64,000 bases of DNA from Alcanivorax sp. S6407 (GTDB lineage: Bacteria; Pseudomonadota; Gammaproteobacteria; Pseudomonadales; Alcanivoracaceae). This document shows, piece after piece, positions 54,889-63,534 of this stretch. The notes beneath the pieces are model-generated. The model had not been told where the DNA came from. It was given only the letters and a program-made list of their open reading frames with translations, and searched no databases. Both the position numbers and the translations under genes were made by a program. Location of the stretch: assembly GCF_023016115.1 (NCBI RefSeq), contig NZ_JALKBH010000002.1, forward strand, positions 892,624 through 956,623. Direction: 5' to 3'. How positions within the stretch are numbered: position 1 is the first letter of the stretch; each line of letters begins with the position of its first letter.

Positions 54889-55749
54889 TTGAACCTGCGC
54901 GACAAGCTTTTTGTGATTCTGCAGTATCTGGTGCCCCAGCACGGATTGTCCCGCCTGGTGGGCATGCTGGCGCGTAGCGAAGTGCCATGGATCAAGACCA
55001 CCTTCATCAACCAGTTCATGAAGCGATTCGGCATTGATCTGTCCGAAGCCGAGATCCAGGATCCGGATCAGTTTCCCACCTTCAACGCCTTCTTTACCCG
55101 CGCCCTGAAGGCGGATGCCCGCCCGCTGGAAGCGGATGCAGTGAACGACATCGCCAGCCCGGCGGACGGTGCCGTCAGCCAACTGGGTGCCATCCGTGCC
55201 AATCAGGTCTTCCAGGCCAAGGGGCATGACTACTCGCTTTATGACCTGGTGGGTGGTGACAGTGCCCTGGCCAGCGAATTTACCAACGGCCAGTTCGCCA
55301 CCATTTATCTCTCTCCGCGGGATTATCACCGTGTGCACATGCCGTTCACCGGCACCCTGCGCGAAACCCGTTACGTGCCCGGCGACCTGTTTTCGGTCAA
55401 CGAAGCAACCGCCAACGGTGTGCCCAACCTGTTTGCCCGCAACGAGCGTTTGGTATGCATCTTCGACACCGACAATGGCCCCATGGCGGTCATTCTGGTG
55501 GGTGCCATGATCGTGGCCGGCATCGAAACTGTCTTCTCTGGCCAGGTTTGCCCCCTGCCCCGTGAAGTGCAGAGCACCGACTACCAGCGTACCCAGCCCA
55601 TCACCCTGCAGAAGGGCGATGAACTGGGCCGCTTCCTGCTCGGCTCCACCGTGGTACTGCTGTTCCCGGAAGGCAAGGCCAGCTTCGAGAGTGAACTCAA
55701 GGCCGGCAGCGTCACTCGCGTGCGCGGCAAGCTGGGCAGCTTCCACTAG
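54889..55749 (+). CDS. psd: Phosphatidylserine decarboxylase proenzyme
   Basis: Psd makes phosphatidylethanolamine. The 286-aa protein has SPADGAVSQLGAI, YLSPRDYHRVHMPFTG and the self-cleavage site LGST (about 254-257) that generates the pyruvoyl group. It starts with TTG, preceded by GAGG; no ATG fits the family N-terminus better. Confidence 0.96.
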   Translation: MNLRDKLFVILQYLVPQHGLSRLVGMLARSEVPWIKTTFINQFMKRFGIDLSEAEIQDPDQFPTFNAFFTRALKADARPLEADAVNDIASPADGAVSQLGAIRANQVFQAKGHDYSLYDLVGGDSALASEFTNGQFATIYLSPRDYHRVHMPFTGTLRETRYVPGDLFSVNEATANGVPNLFARNERLVCIFDTDNGPMAVILVGAMIVAGIETVFSGQVCPLPREVQSTDYQRTQPITLQKGDELGRFLLGSTVVLLFPEGKASFESELKAGSVTRVRGKLGSFH

Positions 55750-55895
55750 GCTCACCAGACAGATTCCCCGCCACAGGGCAATGACCGCCCCGCGGCGGGG
55801 TATCCCCCACGCCGCCAATCCCTGTCCTTACGGCGAGTGCACAGCCTTCCATCTTGCTTACAATGACCGGCCCAACAGATAACGCCGGTATCACC

Positions 55896-57032
55896 ATGCT
55901 CAGTGAATCCCTGCAACAGAAGACCCGCCCCTGGCGCCACCGCCTGCAGAATGGCCGCGCCCGGCTGTTTGCGTCTGAGCAACTGAGCCAGGCCGGAAAG
56001 ACCCCGTTCGACACCCTGTTCGACGATGGGCTGGTCAAACTGCGCTACTACCCGCCCCTGCCGGAAAAAGCCGTCCCGCTGAGCGACGGCAGCATCATGC
56101 CGGTAAGCCAGAGCGCCCAGCGCACCCCGCTGGTGGTGGTACCGCCGCTGGCGGTGAACATGCTGATCTACGATCTGTTCCCGCAGCGCAGCCTGGTGCG
56201 CTACCTGCGCGCCCGGGGGTTCGAGCTGTACATGGTGGACTGGGGACGGCCAGGCAAGTACCACAACCACCTGAGCCTGAGCAGTTACTTTGCCGACTAT
56301 CTGCCCAAGCTGCTGGTGCAGGTCCGCCAACACAGCGGGCAGCAGCAGCTTAGCCTGCATGGCTGGAGTTTCGGCGGACTGTTCAGCCTCTGCTATGCCG
56401 CGCTTGGCAATGATCCCGATATCCGCAATCTGGTGTTGGTTGGCGCCCCCTGTGACTATCATCGCAACGGCGCTCTCGGCGTCCAGTACCAGCGCCTCAG
56501 CCGTCGTGCCAAATGGGTACGCAGCAATACCGGCCTGCGCATCCATGATGTCCCTGCCAGGTTGCTGCGCTCCCCCGGTTGGATGAACAGCCTGGCATTC
56601 AAGCTCACCAACCCGGTGGGCAGCCTGCAGGGTTACCTGAATCTGGTAAAGAACCTGCATGACCGCGAATTCGTGGCGGCCCACGCCACCAACGGGGCCT
56701 TTCTGGATGACATGGTGGCCTATCCCGGAGGCGTGATTCAGGACATCGTGCGCTACCTGTGGACCGACAACGTGGTCGCCAGAGGCAACCTACCCATGGA
56801 GGGCAGCGACGGCCATCTGAGCAAGGTCACCGCCAATGTGCTCAACGTCACCGGCGCCGGCGACCCCATCGTCACCGCCGATTGCAGCCAGGCCATGGAG
56901 CCGCTAATTCGCAGCAAGGACAAGACCTTCATCACCATCGATGGCGGTCACATGGGCATTCTCGGCAGCACCACGGCACAGAAACAGAGCTGGGGAAAGA
57001 TTGCCGACTGGTTGATTGAAAGAGACGCCTGA
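55896..57032 (+). CDS. Alpha/beta hydrolase of the PHA-synthase-like family
   Basis: The 378-aa protein aligns in outline with PhaC-type synthases: PLVVVPPLAVNMLIYDLFPQ, VDWGRPG, a nucleophile elbow and C-terminal GDPIV...DGGHMGIL with the His. The elbow is HGWSFGG (GxSxG) with serine, where true PHA synthases have cysteine (GxCxG), so hydrolase or acyltransferase activity is more likely than polymer synthesis. Start uncertain (55863 or 55896). The last codon and TGA lie in a heptamer array. Confidence 0.8.
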   Translation: MLSESLQQKTRPWRHRLQNGRARLFASEQLSQAGKTPFDTLFDDGLVKLRYYPPLPEKAVPLSDGSIMPVSQSAQRTPLVVVPPLAVNMLIYDLFPQRSLVRYLRARGFELYMVDWGRPGKYHNHLSLSSYFADYLPKLLVQVRQHSGQQQLSLHGWSFGGLFSLCYAALGNDPDIRNLVLVGAPCDYHRNGALGVQYQRLSRRAKWVRSNTGLRIHDVPARLLRSPGWMNSLAFKLTNPVGSLQGYLNLVKNLHDREFVAAHATNGAFLDDMVAYPGGVIQDIVRYLWTDNVVARGNLPMEGSDGHLSKVTANVLNVTGAGDPIVTADCSQAMEPLIRSKDKTFITIDGGHMGILGSTTAQKQSWGKIADWLIERDA

Positions 57033-57059
57033 CGCAACGCGCATCACGCAACAACGCGG
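57025..57059. repeat. 7-bp array, ACGCAAC type, at the end of the PhaC-like gene
   Basis: Five heptamers (ACGCCTG, ACGCAAC, GCGCATC, ACGCAAC, AACGCGG); the stop codon TGA (57030-57032) is inside unit one/two. Its inverse is the TGCGTGG part of 57340-57367, about 280 bases away, with terminators and a REP in between. Confidence 0.8.
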
Positions 57060-57087
57060 ATCACTGCCTGCAGCAGCCCCAACATCG

Positions 57088-57262
57088 AAGCCGCGCCCTA
57101 GCCTCGGCGCGGCTTTTCTTGTGGTATCGCTCGATGGTTATCCAAGGATTTCGAAATGCGTTTCTGGAATCCTTACCTCGCTTAGGCTCGGATCGCTTGC
57201 AGGCAAGCTCCTACAGCGGCTTCGTAGAAAGGCTGAAAAAACCGGGAACTTTCCCGGTTTTT
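57088..57262 (+). terminator. Two terminator hairpins and a REP remnant
   Basis: AAGCCGCGCC (57088-57097) pairs with GGCGCGGCTT (57106-57115) before TTTTC, ending the PhaC-like gene. AAAAACCGGGA (57236-57246) pairs with TCCCGGTTTTT (57252-57262). Between them 57143-57214 is a reversed half copy of the composite REP/array element of 39958 and 58518, with only a decayed ATTTCGAAATGCG in place of the array. Confidence 0.8.
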
Positions 57263-57276
57263 CCAATTCAAGCGCT

Positions 57277-57367
57277 AGCTTGTAGCTTGTAGCTTGTAGC
57301 TCGTAGCTCGTAGCTCGTAGCTCGTAGCTTGATGCATGATGCGTGGTGCGTGGTGCGTGGTGCGTAT
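57277..57367. repeat. Thirteen-unit 7-bp array that changes type without losing register
   Basis: Starting at 57277: AGCTTGT three times, AGCTCGT four times, AGCTTGA, TGCATGA, TGCGTGG three times, TGCGTAT. All 13 units keep a strict 7-bp register over 91 bases, while the sequence type switches from the AGCTTG kind (as at 23579) to the TGCGTGG kind (as at 36853). It is the longest array seen. A Pho-box-like site follows 5 bases later. Confidence 0.9.
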
Positions 57368-57371
57368 CTTG

Positions 57372-57390
57372 CTGTCATCCTGCCGTCACA
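57372..57390 (+). promoter_or_regulatory. Pho-box-like site upstream of the glycosyltransferase
   Basis: CTGTCATCCTGCCGTCACA has half-sites TGTCA and CGTCA 11 bases apart, near the PhoB consensus. It lies 52 bases before the start codon. The phosphatase genes that follow on the other strand make phosphate control plausible. Confidence 0.55.
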
Positions 57391-57441
57391 CGCCCTTCCT
57401 AGGCTGAGTATTCATGTTATGGATAACAGCCCCTGACCTCC

Positions 57442-58497
57442 ATGTCCCGGCATCTGATTCTTTTTCCCTGCAGTCATATGGGCAATTTGCTGATCGCCCT
57501 GCCACACCTCAAGGCCATGCTTGATGCTCATCAACAGGCCTTGCTGGTCACCAGCGACCGCTTTAGGGATCTGGTAGAGCAGAGCCTTCCTGGCGAACAA
57601 CGATTGCTGTTTTATCCGGATCAGGCCCTTGCCTCTTCAAGGCCAGCCCTGCGTCGGGCTTTCAGTTATCTGGGATTCGTGCGTTCTCTGAGGCGCTTTG
57701 CTGCTGATGTGACAATAGATATCGAAGGGGAGCAGAAATCCGCGACCCTGTCACGACTCAGTGGCGCGAGACAACGTATCGGGCCACCGCGTCATCACGG
57801 GAGCTGGTTTTATAACGACATCCGCAAGCCGGACCATTCAGGACACCGCTGGCTCGGCTATGCAAGCCTCAGCCAACCGGCAGCGCCACGCCCCTCCCGT
57901 TACCTGCCGCTAACGACAGACCAGGCCGGCCGGGAAGAGCTGCTGGCGGTTGCAGGCCACCTCCCCGCAGGGCCACGGGTACTGATTCACGCCGGAGCCA
58001 CCAGGACCTACAAGATGTGGCACCCGGAACAGTTCGCCACCCTGTGCCAGCGATTGCGACGGGCAGGTTGCGTGCCGGTTCTGGTAGGAGCCGGCCAGAA
58101 AGATCGCAGTCAGATAGAACGGCTGCAGGGTTTCCTCAACGCCCCGGTGTACGACCTTTGCGACCAGCTCAGCCTTGCCGGTCTGGTGGCGCTGATGCAG
58201 GACAGCCAGGGCTATGCGGGGAACGACAGCGGCCCCATGCATCTGGCCGCCGCCTGCGGCCTGCCCACCGTGGCCCTGTTCGGCCCCACCGATGATATGC
58301 AATGGGCGCCGTTATCTGAAAAGGCTGTGACACTGCGCCGTCAGCCCTGCCGTTCCGACTGTGCGCGAAATAGCTGTGCGCTGGACAGCTACCCCTGCCT
58401 GCAGAGCATCACCGTGGATCAGGTGCTGGAGCAACTGGGCCGATTGGGAGTGCTGCCAGAGGCCACCCCATTACCGATCCACAGAGCACTGTATTAG
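57442..58497 (+). CDS. Glycosyltransferase family 9 (heptosyltransferase-like)
   Basis: The 351-aa protein is a GT9 enzyme: N-terminal ILFPCSHMGNLLIALPHLKAM, LIHAGATRTYKMWHPEQFA and the donor-site motif YAGNDSGPMHLAAACGLPTVALFGPTD (about 262-288). GT9 members add ADP-heptose to lipid A-core. Which sugar and acceptor are used is not clear. There are five cysteines in the C-terminal CRSDCARNSC region, found in several WaaQ/F-type proteins. Confidence 0.87.
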   Translation: MSRHLILFPCSHMGNLLIALPHLKAMLDAHQQALLVTSDRFRDLVEQSLPGEQRLLFYPDQALASSRPALRRAFSYLGFVRSLRRFAADVTIDIEGEQKSATLSRLSGARQRIGPPRHHGSWFYNDIRKPDHSGHRWLGYASLSQPAAPRPSRYLPLTTDQAGREELLAVAGHLPAGPRVLIHAGATRTYKMWHPEQFATLCQRLRRAGCVPVLVGAGQKDRSQIERLQGFLNAPVYDLCDQLSLAGLVALMQDSQGYAGNDSGPMHLAAACGLPTVALFGPTDDMQWAPLSEKAVTLRRQPCRSDCARNSCALDSYPCLQSITVDQVLEQLGRLGVLPEATPLPIHRALY

Positions 58498-58517
58498 TGA
58501 CCGACCTGCCTCTTTCC

Positions 58518-58720
58518 GTAGGAGCCTGCCTGCAGGCGATCCAAGCCTTGGCGAGGTAAGGATTCCAGAAGCGAGTTTCGAGTACCGAGTAGCGAAAACC
58601 AAAAGATGCCTGCCGGGAATGTGATTTGAATTTTGCCTTTCGAAACTCGGTACTCGTCACTCGTAACTTATTAACTCGCCTAGGCCCGGATCGCTTGCAT
58701 ACAGCAGCCGCAGAGCGGCC
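58518..58720. repeat. Composite REP plus 7-bp array element downstream of the glycosyltransferase
   Basis: REP arm 58518-58540, then GATCC...GGCGAGGTAAGGATTCCAGAAG, array 58571-58598 (GCGAGTT, TCGAGTA, CCGAGTA, GCGAAAA), spacer, lead-in TTTTGCCTTTCG and array 58638-58672 (TTTCGAA, ACTCGGT, ACTCGTC, ACTCGTA, ACTTATT), then a partial right REP. GCAGCCGCAGAGCGGCC hairpin follows at 58704-58720. Over its first 80 bases it is a near copy of 39958-40040. Confidence 0.85.
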
Positions 58721-58768
58721 GCAAGCTGGTGCTTGCGGCCTGGCTGTTGAATCAGTTGCTGCGGGAGA

Positions 58769-60853
58769 TCAGAACAGATCCAGTAGCCCCACCAGCAAAC
58801 CAGTGATTGGTGAAAGCAGATCCAGAAGAGGATCCAGCGGATTGAGCAGACTCTCGTCCAGCTGCTCAGTCACTTCACGGACAACCAGCAGCAGCAGGGT
58901 CGAGAGACCATCCCCTGGCAAGGTCGCATACTCTTCGGCGCCAGGTATCTGGTTCAACCAGAGCACATCCTCCACCAGCTGCTCCAGCGTTGCCTGCACC
59001 GTACCGATCAACTGCTCACCAGTGGCTGAGGTATCCAGCAGCACCAGTTGCTCGAGGGTGTTGGCCAGCCCCAGGGTCACCGTGGACAGCACCGTTGTCA
59101 GCCCCGCAAACACCGGCACCTCCGGCGGCACTTGCTCTTCGATACCATCGACGATGTTGTCCAGATTGCGCGCCAGTTCTACCAGAGGCGCGGCGATGAA
59201 GGCGATATCTGCAGTGGTATCCCCTTCACCGGGCTCAATGCCGCCATTGCCAAAACCACCGGCAAAGGCATCAAACGCTTCACCCAGCTGATTGAAGGGT
59301 TCCGGCAATGTACTGGTGTCGATAGCCTGGAGCTGCTCGGCTGCCGCCAGCACAGCCTCCACGGACTGGCTCATTTCACTGCTGTCGCCGGACAGAATGG
59401 CCGCGGTGGCCGCATCCAGGGCGTTGAAAAGAATGTCACTGCCCGCCAGCATCTGGTCAAACACCTGACGTTGCTCTGCCGGCAGACCGGAGCCTGCTTC
59501 GGTAAAACCGGACACCAGGGTTTCACGCAGTTCCTTCAACGGGCCGTTGAAATTGGCATCGAAACCTTCCGGCAAAGGCAGCGGCAAGGCATAGCCGCCC
59601 AGGTTCTGCCCGGAGAAATCATTGCCGGGGGCAGCCATTCGCATCATCTGCTTTTCAAAGCAGTGGGTGAACGCCGGCTGCAATTCGCCTGCCGCGATGA
59701 CTCCCAGCCCTTCCACGTCCGGATCCACCGTATAGGCTTCCACACACAGGGTGGCGGGAGCCATGGTTTGCGGATTGGCTTCGGTGGCTTTCATCCAGAA
59801 GAAACCGTAACTATCCCCTTGCTGATAGCGGACCGCATTGCGCTCGGTATCCCCCAGGGAGCGGGTCTTGCCTGCAGCCCCACTGACCACAAACTCGGTG
59901 CGGCCACAGGACGGTACGGCGTTCAGTACCTGCAGGTCGTGGTCATGGCCGGCAAACAGGAAGTCCGCCTGGTCACACACCGCTTCTTCCATGAACGCTT
60001 TCCAGCGTTCTCCCGCCAGCACCGGCAGCAGTTCACTGGGGACACCGTCATAGTTACCGGCATTGCCATGGGAACCATTGGACAGGTAAGGATGGTGCGA
60101 CATGGCAATCTTGAACACCGCATTGGAACTGCCCAGGGCGTTCACCGCCCAGTTGCGCTGATCAATCCCGTAGGTGTGATAGGCGTAGGCGAGATCCGGA
60201 TCAGCAAAGCCGCCGGCAATGGGGTTGGAATCCAGCGCGAAGAAATCTACCAGGGGGCGAGGATTGGTAGTCGTGGTGCCCGCACTGTGCTGGTAATAGC
60301 GATCCGGCATTTTCCAGCGCTCGGAAAGCTTGCCGTCAAAGAAGGTGTAGTCGACCTGGAATTCACCACGGGCGTTACCGGCACCGTCACCACCTACATA
60401 GGCGGTGTTGTCGTGGTTCCCCAGCACCATGTAGAACGGCAACTGCACGGGTTCAAACGGCTTTTCGAACTTCTCCTCGAACTGGGGATCATCCACGCTG
60501 GTCACACCGGACTCGTAAATGTTGTCACCCAGCCCCACCACCAGATCACAGCCAGGGAAAGCCATGTCGTCGAAGAACTCATCCTTGTTCTGGCATACCT
60601 CAGCGATAGCCTCACCCACCGCATACTGGCCAGGAGAGCCGGTGCCGGAATCGCCGATAACAATAAAGCGTAGCGCCGCCGGCGGGTTACCGGCGCTGCT
60701 GTCACCATCGCCTTCGTCGCCCACATCAGGCTGATTCGGGGTCGCGTTATTTCCGGAAGGGGTAGCGACAACGGACGAACTGCCACTATCGCCGCCGCAG
60801 GCAACCAGGGTGATTGCCGCCACCAGCGGCAGAATTTTCCAGGGGGACATCAT
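58769..60853 (-). CDS. Purple-acid-phosphatase-like metallophosphoesterase lipoprotein
   Basis: The 694-aa protein has a lipobox (AITLVACGG), a disordered acidic linker (about 20-58), and a calcineurin-type phosphoesterase domain (about 60-400) with GDSGTG, GLGDNIYESG, GNHDN, HHPYL and GHDHDLQ, resembling tartrate-resistant acid phosphatase. The C-terminal 290 residues are helical, leucine-rich and without known domain, ending in a hydrophobic tail PLLDLLSPITGLLVGLLDLF. The start overlaps the PhoD gene stop by 4 bases (ATGA), so the two are translationally coupled. Confidence 0.85.
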   Translation of the reverse strand: MMSPWKILPLVAAITLVACGGDSGSSSVVATPSGNNATPNQPDVGDEGDGDSSAGNPPAALRFIVIGDSGTGSPGQYAVGEAIAEVCQNKDEFFDDMAFPGCDLVVGLGDNIYESGVTSVDDPQFEEKFEKPFEPVQLPFYMVLGNHDNTAYVGGDGAGNARGEFQVDYTFFDGKLSERWKMPDRYYQHSAGTTTTNPRPLVDFFALDSNPIAGGFADPDLAYAYHTYGIDQRNWAVNALGSSNAVFKIAMSHHPYLSNGSHGNAGNYDGVPSELLPVLAGERWKAFMEEAVCDQADFLFAGHDHDLQVLNAVPSCGRTEFVVSGAAGKTRSLGDTERNAVRYQQGDSYGFFWMKATEANPQTMAPATLCVEAYTVDPDVEGLGVIAAGELQPAFTHCFEKQMMRMAAPGNDFSGQNLGGYALPLPLPEGFDANFNGPLKELRETLVSGFTEAGSGLPAEQRQVFDQMLAGSDILFNALDAATAAILSGDSSEMSQSVEAVLAAAEQLQAIDTSTLPEPFNQLGEAFDAFAGGFGNGGIEPGEGDTTADIAFIAAPLVELARNLDNIVDGIEEQVPPEVPVFAGLTTVLSTVTLGLANTLEQLVLLDTSATGEQLIGTVQATLEQLVEDVLWLNQIPGAEEYATLPGDGLSTLLLLVVREVTEQLDESLLNPLDPLLDLLSPITGLLVGLLDLF

Positions 60854-62586
60854 GACAATACCTCTTTACCGGCGATGGCATTCAGGGGAAGGGGTGGATG
60901 ATTCAAGGCGGTTCTCATGGTGCGCGGGCGCGAAATGGGGCCGTCTTCGATAATGCGGCTGTCGCCGCTGTTCACTGCCACCACCTTGGTCTTGCTGGTG
61001 TCGATCTGACCGCGCAGATCAAACGACTCGATGCTTTGCGCGTAATAGAACTCTGCCTGGGAACGCTCGCGGGTTACGTCCACAAGTATGAAGCCACGGG
61101 ACTTGGCCTCCACATAACGGATATGCGGATTCGCCACCGGGATCAGGATACCGGCCAGTTCAGCAGCGCCATCAGGGAACCCCGGACTGGTGACGGCAGG
61201 GGTGACAAACTCCGCCGCCAGTGGCTTGTCGAAAAGATCACCCAGCAAGGTGGCCGGATTACGATAAATCTCACTGGCCCAGGAGGTATGAATATCCCCG
61301 GTCAGCACCACCACATTGTCGATGTTGTTATCGTCAATGTGGTTGAGAATTTTCAGCCGGTCGGCCGCATAACCATCCCATTGATCCATGTTGATGGCAG
61401 ACAGGTTGCTGCGCAGCTGTGCCTGGTCTTCGGTGAGGGCGGGCAGCTCGGCAATGTTGAGCTGGCCGAACATGATCTGCTGGCCGATGAAACGCCACTG
61501 GGCAGTGGACTGACTGAGAGAGTCGAGCAGGAAATCCATCTGCTCACCGCTGATGAGATGACGGTCTTCACTGTTACGAGCGGGATCCAGCGGCACGCTG
61601 AGTTGCTCATCACGCCCTTCAATGCGGGTATCCAGCATGGTGAGATCAATCAGGTCTCCAAACTGGAACTGCCGATAGATCACACTGAAATTACCGGGCT
61701 CGCGCGGACGAATTGGCAGCCATTCAAAATAGGCTTGCTGGGAAACCGCCTTGCGGGTTTCCCAATCGCCTTCAGTCAGCGGCTGGTGATTTGCCGCTCC
61801 ATCGCGATAGCTGTTGTCTGTGGATTCGTGATCGTCCCAGACCGCGATCATTGGAAACTGCTGGTGTACCGCCTGCAGATCTTCGTCGGTCTTGTATTGG
61901 GCATGACGGGCACGGTAATCAGACAGCGATACCATTTCCTGGGGCGGCAGCGGATCACGCTCGGGGAAATCGCCATATTCACCCGGGCCGTATTCATAAA
62001 GGTAATCCCCCAGGTGCAGCACGAAGTCCAGATCCCCCCGTTCTGCAACGGCGCGATATACCGAGAAAAAGCCATAGGGGTAGTTGGCGCAGGACACTAC
62101 GGCAAAACGGGCGCGGTCGATAAAATCTGATGACTCAGGAAAGGTGCGAGTACGTCCCACCGGGGAGCGCTGGCTGCCGACAGAGAACTGATAGTAATAC
62201 CAGCGATCGGCTTGCAAGCCATCGGCATCTACCTTGACGCAATAGTCGCGCTCGGCAGAAGCCCGGGCTGAATACACCGCCACCGGCTGCAACATGGCCT
62301 GATCCGTCGCCACCGTCAGCAACACCGGGATATCCCCTTCCTCCTCGGGGGTGACACGGGTCCACAGAATGACCCGGTCGGAAAGTGGATCCCCTGACGC
62401 GACACCATGATCAAAACTGACCTTGGGTGCGGCCGTCTCCGGCTGCTCCTCCGGCAGATTCGGCGTGGGTTGCGCAGGCGGGTTCGGCTGCACCGCAACA
62501 GAACTGCTACCGCCGCCACAACCCGCCAGCGCCAAAGTGCCGCCGGCGCCCAGAGCCTGAATGACGCCCCGTCGTTTCTTGTCCAT
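60850..62586 (-). CDS. phoD: Alkaline phosphatase D (PhoD family), lipoprotein
   Basis: PhoD enzymes hydrolyse phosphomono- and diesters with calcium and iron. The 578-aa protein starts MDKKRRGVIQALG, a twin-arginine-like signal ending in a lipobox (LALAGC). Then come the PhoD N-domain (FDHGVASGDPLSDRVILWTRVTP), VSCANYPYGFF with the metal cysteine, HLGDYLYEYG, WDDHESTDNSY and LTGDIHTSWA. AGGGGGA precedes the ATG at 62586. No convincing Pho box is visible upstream. Confidence 0.94.
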   Translation of the reverse strand: MDKKRRGVIQALGAGGTLALAGCGGGSSSVAVQPNPPAQPTPNLPEEQPETAAPKVSFDHGVASGDPLSDRVILWTRVTPEEEGDIPVLLTVATDQAMLQPVAVYSARASAERDYCVKVDADGLQADRWYYYQFSVGSQRSPVGRTRTFPESSDFIDRARFAVVSCANYPYGFFSVYRAVAERGDLDFVLHLGDYLYEYGPGEYGDFPERDPLPPQEMVSLSDYRARHAQYKTDEDLQAVHQQFPMIAVWDDHESTDNSYRDGAANHQPLTEGDWETRKAVSQQAYFEWLPIRPREPGNFSVIYRQFQFGDLIDLTMLDTRIEGRDEQLSVPLDPARNSEDRHLISGEQMDFLLDSLSQSTAQWRFIGQQIMFGQLNIAELPALTEDQAQLRSNLSAINMDQWDGYAADRLKILNHIDDNNIDNVVVLTGDIHTSWASEIYRNPATLLGDLFDKPLAAEFVTPAVTSPGFPDGAAELAGILIPVANPHIRYVEAKSRGFILVDVTRERSQAEFYYAQSIESFDLRGQIDTSKTKVVAVNSGDSRIIEDGPISRPRTMRTALNHPPLPLNAIAGKEVLS

Positions 62587-62771
62587 ACATCCCCCTAAAC
62601 AATGAAAGCCACGATGTTGCATGGCTTATCAAGGTTAGGCAGGAAATTGCACCCGGACAGTGGCGCTTGAGTAGTGGGACTGTAGTGCTATGTAGCCGCC
62701 TGTAACCGCCCAGTTAAAGGTGACAGTGGCATGAATTTCAATGGCATTATCCCGGTCATGGCGAGCCGAAA
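62587..62771. other. Region between bioD and phoD
   Basis: This 185-bp gap must hold the phoD promoter. The minus strand reads CTGTCACCTTTAACTGGG about 140 bases before phoD, which is only half a Pho box. No array is present. Confidence 0.3.
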
Positions 62772-63416
62772 TCAGAGGATGGCGAAGGCCCCGGGTAGAT
62801 GCTGGCGCAGGGTAAGCAGGTTTTCTTCCTGCACTTCCATTTCGCCAAAACAATTTGCCATCGTTCCGGCATAGCGCAGGCCATCTTTCTGAATCGCATC
62901 GGCTGTGAGCAGGGCATGGCTGATACAGCCCAACTTCATACCCACCACCTGAATCACCGGCAGCTCCAGCTCTTTGGCCAGCGCAGAAAGCATTTCGCGA
63001 TCATTCAGCGGCACCCGCCAACCACCAGCCCCTTCAATCAGGACCAGGTCGGCGGGGTGGGCACTGAGAGCACCACGTACATAGCCAACCAGCCGCGCAA
63101 GGGTGATCACCTTGCCCTCCTGCTGGGCAGCAATGTGCGGCGCAACCGGTGCCTTGAACGCTACCGGATTCACGGTGTCATAGGGCAGCTTCACCGAACT
63201 GGCCGCCATCAGCTGCAGAGCATCATCATTGCGCCAACCCTCTGCTGTTTCCTCACACCCCGCCGCCACCGGCTTGAGTCCATAGCAACTCAACCCCGCC
63301 TCCCGGGCACGCTCCAGCAAGCGACAGCTGACCCAGGTCTTGCCGACTTCGGTGTCGGTACCGGTGACGAAGAAGATGCCTTTCAGGGCGGGAAGGGGTG
63401 GTTTCTGTTCTGTCAT
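62772..63416 (-). CDS. bioD: Dethiobiotin synthetase
   Basis: BioD closes the ureido ring of dethiobiotin with CO2 and ATP. The 214-aa protein has Walker A GTDTEVGKT (19-27) and EGAGGWRVPL. Start MTEQKPPLPALKGIF at 63416 was preferred; a longer frame starts with TTG in a heptamer array. bioC is upstream on the same strand. Confidence 0.94.
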   Translation of the reverse strand: MTEQKPPLPALKGIFFVTGTDTEVGKTWVSCRLLERAREAGLSCYGLKPVAAGCEETAEGWRNDDALQLMAASSVKLPYDTVNPVAFKAPVAPHIAAQQEGKVITLARLVGYVRGALSAHPADLVLIEGAGGWRVPLNDREMLSALAKELELPVIQVVGMKLGCISHALLTADAIQKDGLRYAGTMANCFGEMEVQEENLLTLRQHLPGAFAIL

Positions 63417-63460
63417 GTCCGGATCATCATTGTTGTGAGGTTCAAACGGCGCTTTTGCCA

Positions 63461-63534
63461 AGCGAGTTTCGAGTGACGAGTTGCGAAAAGCAAAACCGCT
63501 TTTGCCTTTCGCAACTCGCTCCTCGTAACTCGTT
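63461..63534. repeat. Inverted pair of 7-bp arrays, ACTCGTT type, between bioC and bioD
   Basis: Left arm 63461-63495 has five heptamers (AGCGAGT, TTCGAGT, GACGAGT, TGCGAAA, AGCAAAA); right arm 63507-63534 has four (TTTCGCA, ACTCGCT, CCTCGTA, ACTCGTT). The loop is 11 bases. The bioC stop (63533-63535) is in the last unit. Confidence 0.9.

Noticed and set aside
57277-57367. CRISPR array
   Set aside because: Units are 7 bp with no spacers and no cas genes nearby.
62640-62760. Pho box for phoD
   Set aside because: Only one half-site (CTGTCAC) is convincing; the second lacks the TGTCA core at 11 bases.
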